Positions 17,325 through 25,512 of a stretch of 64,000 bases of DNA are shown one piece after another. Source of the DNA: CANHVK01 sp044232905. Lineage in GTDB: Bacteria; Bacteroidota; Bacteroidia; Flavobacteriales_D; Crocinitomicaceae. The DNA lies in assembly GCA_044232905.1 (NCBI GenBank), contig JBIIKZ010000002.1, positions 1 through 64,000 of the forward strand, in the 5' to 3' direction. The position numbers and the translations under genes were made by a program. Positions within the stretch are counted from its first letter, which is position 1, and each line of letters starts with the position of its first letter. Below the pieces are notes generated by a model. It searched no databases, was not told the origin of the DNA, and was given only the letters and a program-made list of their open reading frames with translations.

Positions 17325-18932
17325 CTATTTCACTTTAGAGAAGAAAGCTTTTGCTTGAGCGTCAGCAGGATCAATTTCTTGCACAACTGCAAAGAAGGAT
17401 CTTGCTTTTTCTAGGTCTTTAGAAGTTGAATTAAAATAATAATCTCCTAAATATTTACAAGACTCTAACACCATGGATTTATTCGTTGAAGTTGTTCTTT
17501 CTTCCGCTTTTATCATCTCAAATGTTTTTTCATAAAATGGTTTAGCAGCAAAAGTTTTATCGTTCAAATTTCCAAAATAAATAGAACGTGCTTTCCAATA
17601 ATAACCAGATGTAAAAGTTGGTGATTTAGCTATTACATTCGTAAATGCACTATCTGCTAACACATATTTTTTTGGTCCAAAAAAGTAGGCTTTTCCTAAA
17701 TCAAAATATTCTGCAGCAGATAAACCAGCTGTTTTTAATTTCTCTTCTAAAACATCAATCCCTTTTTGATATTTTTTTGTTTTTAAATATGCTTTCGCAA
17801 TAACTGGTAATAAATCGCCTTTTTTAGTTTCATCTTTTGCAATTGCCTTTTCGTATTCTAGCACTGCTAAAGAATCTTTGTTTGCTGCCTGTAACAATTG
17901 TCCTCTGTATTTAAAATCCAAGAAGTTGATTTTGTCTTGTGGAACTTTTTTGAAGAATACATCTGAAGCAGCTATACCTTTGTCAATATTTGCTTTGTCT
18001 GCTATTGTCTCTGCATACGCAAAAGTCAACATACGATCTAAATAAAAATTAGAAAAACCAGAAGCTAACAAATTATTTGCTTCGCTAATTACCTCATTGT
18101 ACTGTTTCCCTTTGTAAAGTGCAGTAATGTATCTATATCTGGCCTCTTGACTATTATTTAATTCTAAATATTTTTTCCAGTTTTCGATCGCTTTGTTCGC
18201 TTTATTTGCATACTTCAAATATAACTCGGCATTTTCACGGTATGCAGGAGCATAGGTTGGATCAATACTAATTGCTTTCGCAAAATTTACATTTGCAGCT
18301 GAATCTGAATTTACGCGGGTATATAATTTCCCAATACGTACCAATCCACGTGGTGATTTTGGATTAATATCGAGTACATCATTATAATTCTTAATCGCTT
18401 CATTTGGATTGATCGGTTCGCTCGTAAGATAAGCATCCCCAAGTAATAAGAAGTTAAATTCATTTTTTGGATCCACCTTTACCGCTTGGTTTAGTAAGGC
18501 GATTGTTTCCGTAGTATTTGGGAAATCAGAATTTAAAAATGCTTTAGCAATCATACGGATAACTTCCGCATTTTTGTTCTTTGTTTTAGTTAATACTAGC
18601 GTAAATAAAGCTTTAGCGCCACTAATATCGCCTTTAATCAATTTAACTTTACCAGAAGCAACTGTAGATAATGGATTTAAAGGATCCTTTTCTGAAGCTT
18701 TATTCCAATACACTATTGCTGAATCTATTTCTTTTTGCGCAAAGAAATTTTCTCCTAGATAGAAATAATTACTTGCATTTAGAGGTTCGTTTGTGATTAA
18801 TTGTCTGAACTCTTTATCCGCCTCTGTAAAAAATTCATTATCTGTATTTTTTGTAGCGTTTTGTAAATTTTGTCCAAATGCAGTACTCGTAGCAACAAGA
18901 AGAATACCACTAAAGATTTTATTAAATTTCAT
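17325..18932 (-). CDS. Exported tetratricopeptide-repeat protein
   Basis: 535 residues. The signal peptide ends TAFG|QN, followed by about twelve TPR-like helical hairpins (for example ALNPLSTVASGKVKLIKGD and DINPKSPRGLVRIGKLYTR). It lies downstream of the PstS-like gene of the ExbB-ExbD-TonB operon, an arrangement I recall from other Bacteroidota. This suggests a partner or scaffold role in the periplasm. The start at 18932 gives the signal peptide; the longer frame begins with TTG. A -7 box at 18985-18992 suggests it can also be transcribed separately. Confidence 0.87.
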   Translation of the reverse strand: MKFNKIFSGILLVATSTAFGQNLQNATKNTDNEFFTEADKEFRQLITNEPLNASNYFYLGENFFAQKEIDSAIVYWNKASEKDPLNPLSTVASGKVKLIKGDISGAKALFTLVLTKTKNKNAEVIRMIAKAFLNSDFPNTTETIALLNQAVKVDPKNEFNFLLLGDAYLTSEPINPNEAIKNYNDVLDINPKSPRGLVRIGKLYTRVNSDSAANVNFAKAISIDPTYAPAYRENAELYLKYANKANKAIENWKKYLELNNSQEARYRYITALYKGKQYNEVISEANNLLASGFSNFYLDRMLTFAYAETIADKANIDKGIAASDVFFKKVPQDKINFLDFKYRGQLLQAANKDSLAVLEYEKAIAKDETKKGDLLPVIAKAYLKTKKYQKGIDVLEEKLKTAGLSAAEYFDLGKAYFFGPKKYVLADSAFTNVIAKSPTFTSGYYWKARSIYFGNLNDKTFAAKPFYEKTFEMIKAEERTTSTNKSMVLESCKYLGDYYFNSTSKDLEKARSFFAVVQEIDPADAQAKAFFSKVK

Positions 18933-18984
18933 ATAGGTTGTTTTTAAAACTTTGGGCAAATTTCTTGCCGAAAAAAATATAGCT

Positions 18985-18992
18985 CAAATTTA
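18985..18992 (-). promoter_or_regulatory. Possible -7 box (TAAATTTG) before the TPR gene
   Basis: TAAATTTG on the minus strand, 53 bases before the ATG at 18932 and just after the stop of the PstS-like gene. No clear -33 element, so the call is tentative. Confidence 0.4.
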
Positions 18993-19006
18993 ATGGATTT
19001 TTCGTT

Positions 19007-19930
19007 TTATTGACCGGTAAATTGAATTAATCTTACTGGAGAATTTGCAGGTACCAATCCAGCCTGTTGTATAATGGTTTGACCAATTTCATTTTTCATG
19101 AATAACACAAATCCGGAATGTAAACCTGATCTTCTACCTTTATTAATCATCCAAATATCACGCGTCAATGGATATTCTTGTGTGTACATGAACCCATTAT
19201 ATGGCTGAAAATAAGTAGTATTCTTTTTTTTAGCTACTCCCATCACCTTAATACCCTTCAAGAAATCTTTTGTGTCAAAATCATCGTCGTCACTAATCCA
19301 GTTCAGGCCAATAATTCCCATCGCATTTGGATTTTTCTTTACAAAATTGATTACTTCTTCGTTTGATTTTGCTGCAAAAATCGCTTTGTTGTTTGCTTGA
19401 TTACCACATAATTTCGTTAAATAATTAAAATTTGCTGAATTTGGCTTATCATACACCACCTTAATTTCGTTTCCAGTTGCACTCCAACGGGTATTTTTAC
19501 CTGTTAAAAGTGCTTTCAATTCATCTACGGTAATTAACGTGTCTTTATTGGAAGGATGCACAATTAATGCAATGGCATCTACCGCTATTTTTTCACTACG
19601 TAGTTCAATTTTGATGGAACGTAAATAATTCTTTTCCTTTTCGTCTAAATCTCTAGAAATAACAATCGTTTTCGCTTTACGATCGTACATTGCTTGTACA
19701 ATTTCATTTTCTGTTAGATACTTCGGTATTATTTTCGCTTTTGGGTATTGTCCTTCAAACGTTGAAATACCTGTTGTAAACAAAGGTTTAAAAGCCTCTT
19801 CGATATAAACAACCGCTTTGCCTCTGCTGTGTGTTTCGGATTGATATGCTAAAGGATTTTGCGGATGATTACATGCAGATAACACAAAAATGCTCACCAC
19901 TAAATTTGCAAAAAACATCATTTTATTCAT
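19007..19930 (-). CDS. PstS-like phosphate-binding-family lipoprotein
   Basis: 307 residues. The lipobox is FVLSAC|NH. The mature part is a type 2 periplasmic binding fold of the PstS-like group: RGKAVVYIEEAFKPLF, ALIVHPSNKDTLITVDELKALLTGK, and VPANSPVRLIQF at the end. No pstCAB genes are present. It sits in the TonB/ExbBD operon, so it may serve an envelope energisation or sensing role rather than phosphate import. That reading is inference. Its ATG is four bases after the stop of the 62-residue membrane protein. Confidence 0.86.
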   Translation of the reverse strand: MNKMMFFANLVVSIFVLSACNHPQNPLAYQSETHSRGKAVVYIEEAFKPLFTTGISTFEGQYPKAKIIPKYLTENEIVQAMYDRKAKTIVISRDLDEKEKNYLRSIKIELRSEKIAVDAIALIVHPSNKDTLITVDELKALLTGKNTRWSATGNEIKVVYDKPNSANFNYLTKLCGNQANNKAIFAAKSNEEVINFVKKNPNAMGIIGLNWISDDDDFDTKDFLKGIKVMGVAKKKNTTYFQPYNGFMYTQEYPLTRDIWMINKGRRSGLHSGFVLFMKNEIGQTIIQQAGLVPANSPVRLIQFTGQ

Positions 19931-19934
19931 ACAC

Positions 19935-20123
19935 TTACTTTTTTATTAGTCGATATACTTTATAAATTCTAAAACCTGCATAGATTGTTAAAAGCACGAT
20001 AAGTACTATTCGTTTTGTACCAACTAAACGATCAGAAAATAATTCGGTTGCACTTAAAAAATAGACAAGCACCAAGCAAATCAAAATCGTAGTTGAAGAT
20101 AATAAGGCGTTAATGTACTTCAT
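19935..20123 (-). CDS. Small two-helix membrane protein of the TonB operon (unknown)
   Basis: 62 residues with two hydrophobic helices (about 7-25 and 36-53) and a basic tail ending IYKVYRLIKK. No family is recognised. The start is set at the ATG at 20123. A longer frame begins with TTG at 20150, inside the left arm of a strong terminator hairpin. Only seven bases separate that hairpin's T-run from the ATG, so there is no room for a promoter or a normal leader. Expression must come from read-through or from coupling to tonB. Confidence 0.65.
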   Translation of the reverse strand: MKYINALLSSTTILICLVLVYFLSATELFSDRLVGTKRIVLIVLLTIYAGFRIYKVYRLIKK

Positions 20124-20130
20124 AACTTTG

Positions 20131-20164
20131 AAAAAAAAATCCCCAAACAATTGCTTGTTTGGGG
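20131..20164 (-). terminator. Strong rho-independent hairpin between tonB and the small membrane gene
   Basis: CCCCAAACAA pairs perfectly with TTGTTTGGGG over a 4-base loop (20141-20164). On the minus strand T9 follows (20131-20139). It lies 21 bases past the tonB-like stop and 7 bases before the next ATG, so it probably attenuates the downstream part of the operon. Confidence 0.92.
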
Positions 20165-20185
20165 ATGAAATTAATGTATAACAAA

Positions 20186-21016
20186 TTATTCTCCAATTAA
20201 GATTGGAAGACTAAATCTTGAACGTACTGCTTTACCATTATTCTTACCTGGTTTCCAACGAGGCATTGAACGAATAACACGTATTGCTTCTCTATTTGCT
20301 TCAGGAGATAATCCTCTTGCAACATCAACATTAGAAATAGAACCATCTAATTCCACGACGAAACGTACAATGATTTTACCTTCTACATCTGCTGCTGCAT
20401 CTGGATTAAAGTGTGAACTTACGAAATCACTTGGTTTACCACCAGGGAATTCAGCATCTTCTTCCACCGCTTCATAGATTTGTTCCACTTTAGGTGCTTC
20501 AACGACAGTTTCCGCTGGACCAACAGATGCATTAAAAGAATCATCTGAGCCTTCTTGATTAATGGTAGAGATTTTTTTATCTTCTAAATTTTCTTGAATT
20601 GGAGGAACTTCATCCACTTCTTCGTTAACAATCACAGGAGGAAGAAATTGTGTTAATTTCTCCAACACAGGAACTGGTGGTTCAGGTGGTGGTGGTGGTA
20701 ATTCTTCTTCAGGTTTTGCTGGTGGAATTGTACTAACATCTACTGGTTTTATTTCAATTACCTCTTCCGGAATACTTTTTAGATATGCAAAAATTCCAAA
20801 AGAAAGTGCTAGCGTAGCAATAAAACTCACTAAAATTATTACCATACGTTTGTCGTAATCTCTACGCAAAGTATAGGCACCGTATTCTTTATTTCTATCT
20901 GCAAAAACGATTTCGTTTCGATCTGCAGAAGTTACTTGTTGCCAATCTCTCGCCGAGAAATAGTCGTATAAGGAAATTCCTGCTACGAGTAAAGCAACGA
21001 TTAATACTACTGTCAT
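20186..21016 (-). CDS. tonB: TonB-family energy transducer
   Basis: 276 residues. The N terminus has a membrane helix (2-18), then the Bacteroidota phrase FADRNKEYGAYTLRRDYDKR and a second helix (about 59-79). A periplasmic spacer rich in Pro/Glu (ELPPPPPEPPVPV) follows. The C-terminal TonB domain ends GKIIVRFVVELDGSISNV ... MPRWKPGKNNGKAVRSRF. It transmits proton-motive energy from ExbB/ExbD to outer-membrane receptors. It follows exbD2 by 6 bases and is followed by a strong terminator. Confidence 0.93.
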   Translation of the reverse strand: MTVVLIVALLVAGISLYDYFSARDWQQVTSADRNEIVFADRNKEYGAYTLRRDYDKRMVIILVSFIATLALSFGIFAYLKSIPEEVIEIKPVDVSTIPPAKPEEELPPPPPEPPVPVLEKLTQFLPPVIVNEEVDEVPPIQENLEDKKISTINQEGSDDSFNASVGPAETVVEAPKVEQIYEAVEEDAEFPGGKPSDFVSSHFNPDAAADVEGKIIVRFVVELDGSISNVDVARGLSPEANREAIRVIRSMPRWKPGKNNGKAVRSRFSLPILIGE

Positions 21017-21022
21017 ACGCTT

Positions 21023-21661
21023 TTATAGTTTAGCTTTTAATAAATCTGCTTCACTTTTCATTAATTCTAACGGAGCAACCACACCAATTTGTGCTATTTT
21101 AACTTCATCCACTAAGTCGATAAAATTTTCACACGTTGCTTTTTCATCTGTTTTAATTAACACTTTTAATGCTTCCTTTTTGGTTTTTAAACCTGTAGGA
21201 CCATTTAATAATCTTTCATAGGTAGTATCCGCAATTTGTTTACGTTTCAATTGATCATCTAACAATGCTTTTTGTTTAATCACAAAGGCATTTTTATCTG
21301 CTAACAATTTACGGATACCTTTCGCGTCTGTTGGGCTAAAATTTGTTTCTTCTAAAGTTGTAACAGGACCTCCTTTCGGATTGAACTCACCAACATAATA
21401 GAAAATTTTATCTTTGGAAAGAAGAAACGTAATACCATTATTTAATGGAGGTTGCTTCACATCCAATGTTTTGTCAATTTTAGCTGGATAAGAAAGACTC
21501 ATCACTTTTGGTTTACTAAAGGTTGTTGTCATTACGAAGAACGTAAGTAACAAAAAACCTAAATCCACCATTGGTGTCATATCAATTCGCGTGGAACCTT
21601 TCTTGGGTCTTTTCTTGCCGCCTTTGTCGTGGCCACCGCCACCTTCTGCTATTTCTGCCAT
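21023..21661 (-). CDS. exbD: ExbD-family biopolymer transport protein (second copy)
   Basis: 212 residues: a Gly/Lys-rich cytosolic N terminus, one membrane helix with the proton-carrying Asp in IDMTPMVDLGFLLLTFFVM (about residues 27-45), and a long periplasmic domain. It is longer than E. coli ExbD (141 residues) and has an added periplasmic region, as usual for Bacteroidota. It lies between the first exbD and tonB with gaps of 12 and 6 bases. The two ExbD proteins share the helix but differ in the periplasmic part, so they may form a hetero-oligomer. Confidence 0.92.
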   Translation of the reverse strand: MAEIAEGGGGHDKGGKKRPKKGSTRIDMTPMVDLGFLLLTFFVMTTTFSKPKVMSLSYPAKIDKTLDVKQPPLNNGITFLLSKDKIFYYVGEFNPKGGPVTTLEETNFSPTDAKGIRKLLADKNAFVIKQKALLDDQLKRKQIADTTYERLLNGPTGLKTKKEALKVLIKTDEKATCENFIDLVDEVKIAQIGVVAPLELMKSEADLLKAKL

Positions 21662-21673
21662 TTTAGTAAATTT

Positions 21674-22336
21674 TTATTTAGGTGCTTTTTCACCAGCAGT
21701 AATAAAGTTCAAGTTATTTAAATTCAAATCTCTAAAAATATCGATAACTTTTTGGGCATACAAATATGCTGCTTTGCCATCTACTTTTAAAATGAATTTA
21801 GGTTTAAAATCATTTGCATTTGGTTTGTCCCCTTTCATTTCAGCTTCTAAAAACTTAGTTTGACCAGTATTCAAGGCTGCAATATTTCCATAGTAAATCC
21901 AATCTTTTAGTTCATTCTTTAATGAATCTGTTGGTATACCAATTGTAGGGAATGTTTTACGTTCCTCCCCTTTCATATCAATATATTTCGGTAATTCTTT
22001 CATAGAACATCCAAAACTTGTCATAATAGTGAACTTCTCTGTCTGATCAGCAGTAAGACCAACCTTGTATTTTGCAGCCATATTTTGCAGCATTTCAGCA
22101 CGGGCATCTGAATGACTTAAATTCATAAATACTCGTCCACCCTTGTCAATCGTCACCGTCAAATTATTTTCAGGAATGATTTTTTCACTGATACTTGAAG
22201 GAGTTGTTACATCAACTGGATCTGTTTCTCTTGGAATAGCAGCAAGCATAAAGAAAGTCACAAGCAAGAATGCCAAGTCAACCATCGGTGTCATGTCGAT
22301 CGATGGCGAATGTTTTGGTACTTTTATTTTAGGCAT
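21674..22336 (-). CDS. exbD: ExbD-family biopolymer transport protein (first copy)
   Basis: 220 residues: a short Lys/Pro-rich N terminus, the membrane helix SIDMTPMVDLAFLLVTFFM with the conserved Asp, and a periplasmic domain of about 180 residues. It is co-transcribed with exbB (31-base gap) and the second exbD (12-base gap). It partners ExbB to harness the proton gradient for TonB. The two tandem ExbD genes are a regular feature of Bacteroidota clusters. Confidence 0.92.
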   Translation of the reverse strand: MPKIKVPKHSPSIDMTPMVDLAFLLVTFFMLAAIPRETDPVDVTTPSSISEKIIPENNLTVTIDKGGRVFMNLSHSDARAEMLQNMAAKYKVGLTADQTEKFTIMTSFGCSMKELPKYIDMKGEERKTFPTIGIPTDSLKNELKDWIYYGNIAALNTGQTKFLEAEMKGDKPNANDFKPKFILKVDGKAAYLYAQKVIDIFRDLNLNNLNFITAGEKAPK

Positions 22337-22367
22337 TGTTTGTTGTTTTAGTAATTGCTAACTATTC

Positions 22368-23183
22368 TTATTTCTTTTTTGTTTTTGCGCTAAAATTTTG
22401 AGCAATTGAATGACTAGCTTCGTCCATACTGTACGTTAATGCATCAATTTTAGTAGAGAAGAAGTTGTACGCAATAATCGCTAAAGTAGAAGCTAAGATA
22501 CCTAAGAATGTATTTACAAGTGCCTCAGAAATACCTGTTGCTAACTCTGCTGGATCAGGAGCACCACCTGCCATTGCAGCGAAGGCTTTGATCATCCCTA
22601 ATACTGTACCGATCAAACCAATCAAGGTAGATACAGAAGCAGAAGTAGAAAGAATAGTTAAGTTTTTAGAAAGCATTGGTAATTCTAAAGCTGTAGCTTC
22701 TTCTAATTCAGACTTGATAGCCTCCACTTTTTGTTCGTTATCTAAAGTATCATCTGCAGAAACAGAATCAAATTTTGTTAAACCAGAACGAACAACATTT
22801 GCTAAAGAACCTTTTTGTGCATCACACGCTTCGATTGCTTCATTGATTTGGTTGTTATCTAATTTTTCACGAATATTTTCTACAAATTTATCCGTTCTTC
22901 CTTTTCCTTTTCCTTTTGCTAGAGTAATGAAACGCTCAATAGAGAAAATCAAAACGATTAAGTTCATTGCAATCAAGAAAGGTACGATGAATCCACCTTT
23001 GTGTGCAATTCCTAAGAAATTACCTTCTAATGGTTCAGCTGACGGGTCATTGTCCACGAAATTTGCTGGATTACCAAGTACGTATACGTACAAAATAATA
23101 CCAATTAAAATACATAAGGCAACTGTAATTGTTGCAACTAATGAAGTAAATCCTCCTGATGTCTTTTGTTTTGTGCTCATCAC
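22368..23183 (-). CDS. exbB: ExbB/TolQ/MotA-type proton channel protein
   Basis: 271 residues with three or more membrane helices. The conserved block SVSTLIGLIGTVLGMIKAF precedes ISEALVNTFLGILASTLAI, both hallmark MotA/TolQ/ExbB helices. An extra N-terminal helix is present. It forms the pentameric channel around the ExbD dimer that powers TonB. It is the first gene of exbB-exbD-exbD-tonB-small-pstS-like-TPR, with a near-consensus promoter at 23229-23260. Confidence 0.94.
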   Translation of the reverse strand: MMSTKQKTSGGFTSLVATITVALCILIGIILYVYVLGNPANFVDNDPSAEPLEGNFLGIAHKGGFIVPFLIAMNLIVLIFSIERFITLAKGKGKGRTDKFVENIREKLDNNQINEAIEACDAQKGSLANVVRSGLTKFDSVSADDTLDNEQKVEAIKSELEEATALELPMLSKNLTILSTSASVSTLIGLIGTVLGMIKAFAAMAGGAPDPAELATGISEALVNTFLGILASTLAIIAYNFFSTKIDALTYSMDEASHSIAQNFSAKTKKK

Positions 23184-23493
23184 TTTTAAATTTTAATTTA
23201 AATTTTTAATTTTTTTCAATTATGGTTACAAACATACATAAAACTTTTTTATTGTTCAAATACCAAAAGAAATTTCCTACTTTTTTAATAGACTATTTTA
23301 CTTTTACTCTATTATATCTATAAATAACAGTATTTTAACCTATTTCAAAGGGTTGAATAAAACCAAAAAATTCTATGAAATGATTCTAATAATCATCTTT
23401 TGACTAATAAACTCAAAAAGTTTAATGATTTCTTAATATAACGTTCGTTTCCTAAAAATAGTATCCCTCAGTAACTGATCTAATTATCTATGC
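23184..23493. other. 310-base intergenic region before exbB
   Basis: The exbB promoter is in the left part, with an AT-rich leader of about 40 bases that includes TTTAAATTTAAAA-type stretches. From about 23270 to 23493 no ORF, tRNA, terminator hairpin or repeat is visible. Base composition is about 75% A+T. The region lies between two genes transcribed leftward (riboflavin synthase then exbB), so ribE read-through could cross it. Confidence 0.7.
23229..23260 (-). promoter_or_regulatory. Promoter of the exbB-exbD-exbD-tonB operon
   Basis: On the minus strand TTTG (23257-23260), a 20-base spacer and TATGTTTG (23229-23236) match the Bacteroidota -33/-7 consensus closely. This is the best promoter in the window. 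The transcript would start about 35-45 bases before the exbB ATG. Confidence 0.68.
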
Positions 23494-24072
23494 TTACTTA
23501 AGCATTAATTTGGCAACATATTTACCAATAATGTCAAATTCTAGATTTATGTGGTCACCCACTTTTAATTGATGAAAATTGGTGTTTTCATATGTATATG
23601 GAATAATACAAACAGAAAACATATCTATTTTTGAATCAACTACGGTTAAACTTACTCCATTTATCGTGATTGAGCCTTTATCTACCGTGATATGGGGAGC
23701 TTGATATTCAAATGTATATTTCCAACTTCCATCCTGATCTTCGACAGATGTGCATACGCCTTTTGTATCCACATGCCCCTGCACAATGTGACCATCTAAT
23801 CGACCGTTAAGTTGCATACAACGTTCAACATTTACTTTCGTATTGACATCCCAAAATCCAATATTTGTTTTTTGGATTGTTTCTTGAATTGCAGTAACTG
23901 TGTAGGAGTTATTATCAATAGCCACTACTGTTAAACAAATCCCATTATGCGCAACACTTTGATCTATTTTAAGTTCATTAACAAAATCTGCTTGTAAAGT
24001 GATATGCAGATTTTCATTTTCTTTAACCACTTTTTGGATAGTTGCTAATTGTTCAATTATTCCTGTAAACAT
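23494..24072 (-). CDS. ribE: Riboflavin synthase alpha chain
   Basis: A 192-residue cytosolic enzyme that makes riboflavin from two lumazine molecules. It has the family N terminus MFTGIIEQLATI and two similar beta-barrel halves: HNGICLTVVAID in the first, and INGVSLTVVDS with NLEFDIIGKYVAKL in the second. The length is slightly short but complete. Upstream there is no FMN-riboswitch-like fold, only a 14-bp tandem repeat (24077-24124). The next gene upstream is the EnvC-like gene, 96 bases away. Confidence 0.95.
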   Translation of the reverse strand: MFTGIIEQLATIQKVVKENENLHITLQADFVNELKIDQSVAHNGICLTVVAIDNNSYTVTAIQETIQKTNIGFWDVNTKVNVERCMQLNGRLDGHIVQGHVDTKGVCTSVEDQDGSWKYTFEYQAPHITVDKGSITINGVSLTVVDSKIDMFSVCIIPYTYENTNFHQLKVGDHINLEFDIIGKYVAKLMLK

Positions 24073-24076
24073 ATTG

Positions 24077-24124
24077 AGTGACGAGTTAAGAGTGAAGAGT
24101 TAAGAGTGACGAGTTAAGAGTGAC
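24077..24124. repeat. 14-bp tandem repeat, AGTGACGAGTTAAG family, 3.4 copies
   Basis: The units AGTGACGAGTTAAG, AGTGAAGAGTTAAG and AGTGACGAGTTAAG follow each other at 24077, 24091 and 24105, then AGTGAC. The array sits between the ribE start and the EnvC-like stop. Related copies occur at 32272, 40076, 42991 and 58327, all between genes. Confidence 0.9.
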
Positions 24125-24168
24125 TTATTAAGTTCCGAAAACTATCTATAAATAAGTTAAAAATTTAT

Positions 24169-25512
24169 TTAGCGTGTTATCCAACTGCTTGGATTCATTC
24201 GGTTAATTTGACCATTCGAGACTTGGTGAATTTCAAAATGAGCCAGCGATAGTGCTTCTCCATCAATCGATAAAAGTGAACCTACTGCTTGTTTTGTTTT
24301 AACTTTCGTTCCAACACTCACATAGACTTCTTGTAAATTAGAATAAACGGTTCTATAATTTCCATGTTTAATAATCACAATTTTTCCTGCACCAGGAATG
24401 GAGAGTACACTAGTAACCTCGCCGTCAAAAACAGAACGAACATTTGCATTACGGTGGGTACTTATGTCGACACCATTATTATTTGTATATATTTCTTTCA
24501 ATTTTGGATGAAGTTGACGACCATATCCTTCCGTAATAGTTCCTCTTTCTACTGGCCAAGGCAACCTTCCTCTGTTACTTTCAAAATTTTGATTTAACTC
24601 CACTTCTCTAGTTTCAGAAATCGTGATAGTTCTTTTTGGAGTTTCAATCGTTGTTGGAGATATAGTTGTATTGGTTTTATCACTGGAAGTCGCTTTAGCG
24701 TTCGATGTATTGGAAGCAGTGTTATTTGCAACATTTTTTTGCGTGTTTTTTCTTTCATTTACTTTCCTTCTTGCTTCTTCTGCTGCTAATTCCGTGCTAA
24801 TCGCCTCTTTAATTCGTTGTTTTAAAATGATTTTTTTGTTTTCAATTAGCCTCATTTCAGAAGCGAGTTTGTTTTCTGCTTTTTTAAGTTTATCGTAATT
24901 TTTTTCTTGCTCTTTTTTATCAACCAATAAATCTTCTTTTTCTAGTTTCTTTTGTTCTGCTATATAAATTTTACTTTGCTTCTCTTTTTCCAAGGTTGTT
25001 TTTTCGTTGGAAATAAGTCGCTGGTGTTGTAAAATTATATGCTTTTGTTTGCGTTGTAATTCTGCTATTTTAATAAGGTATTTTTTTCTTTTTACCGCTT
25101 CATTGTAGTTTTTTGCAGCGAATACATACATCCATTGTCCTTCTTTGCTTCGGTGTTTGTATGCATACAACAACAATTGTTTGTATTGAAAAACTAAAAG
25201 TTCCAGCTTGTCTTCGAGTTCAATAATTTGTTGTTGTTTTTCCTCAATTTTTAGTTCCGTTGACCGTATTTGGCTATCAAAATTCTTCAATAACTCTTCT
25301 CGATAGTTTACTTGATTTTCCAGTACACGCAGTTCACTTAAAGTTGCCTGCGTATTTGATTTAGCCTTCTTAAGCAAGCCTTTTGTTATCGTAATACTTT
25401 TTTCTAAACGCTCTTGTTCTTTGCGTAGCTTTTCGCTATTTTTTTGACTAAAACTAATAATAGGTAATCCTATCAAGCAAGTCAAAAGAAATAATTTAAT
25501 TACAAGCTTCAT
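24169..25512 (-). CDS. EnvC-like peptidoglycan-hydrolase activator with degenerate LytM domain
   Basis: 447 residues. The signal peptide ends ISFS|QK. A very long Lys/Glu-rich coiled coil (about 25-260) and a Thr/Ser/Asn linker lead to a C-terminal M23/LytM-type domain (about 325-447) starting LPWPVERGTITEGYG. The zinc ligands are partly lost: the usual HxxxD reads NNNGVD, and the usual HxH reads LAH in LAHFEIH. This is the pattern of EnvC-type activators that regulate amidases rather than cut. The start overlaps the DUF4292 gene by 17 bases. Confidence 0.88.
   Translation of the reverse strand: MKLVIKLFLLTCLIGLPIISFSQKNSEKLRKEQERLEKSITITKGLLKKAKSNTQATLSELRVLENQVNYREELLKNFDSQIRSTELKIEEKQQQIIELEDKLELLVFQYKQLLLYAYKHRSKEGQWMYVFAAKNYNEAVKRKKYLIKIAELQRKQKHIILQHQRLISNEKTTLEKEKQSKIYIAEQKKLEKEDLLVDKKEQEKNYDKLKKAENKLASEMRLIENKKIILKQRIKEAISTELAAEEARRKVNERKNTQKNVANNTASNTSNAKATSSDKTNTTISPTTIETPKRTITISETREVELNQNFESNRGRLPWPVERGTITEGYGRQLHPKLKEIYTNNNGVDISTHRNANVRSVFDGEVTSVLSIPGAGKIVIIKHGNYRTVYSNLQEVYVSVGTKVKTKQAVGSLLSIDGEALSLAHFEIHQVSNGQINRMNPSSWITR

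Noticed and set aside
22465..23196. Long ORF (243 codons) antisense to exbB
   Set aside because: A shadow of the exbB reading frame; no family pattern, and the exbB signals are strong.
24077..24124. Possible CRISPR array
   Set aside because: Units are 14 bp in direct tandem with no spacers, so this is a simple tandem repeat.
24073..24168. Possible FMN riboswitch upstream of ribE
   Set aside because: The gap holds the 14-bp repeat and AT-rich sequence; no RFN-like conserved helices are seen.
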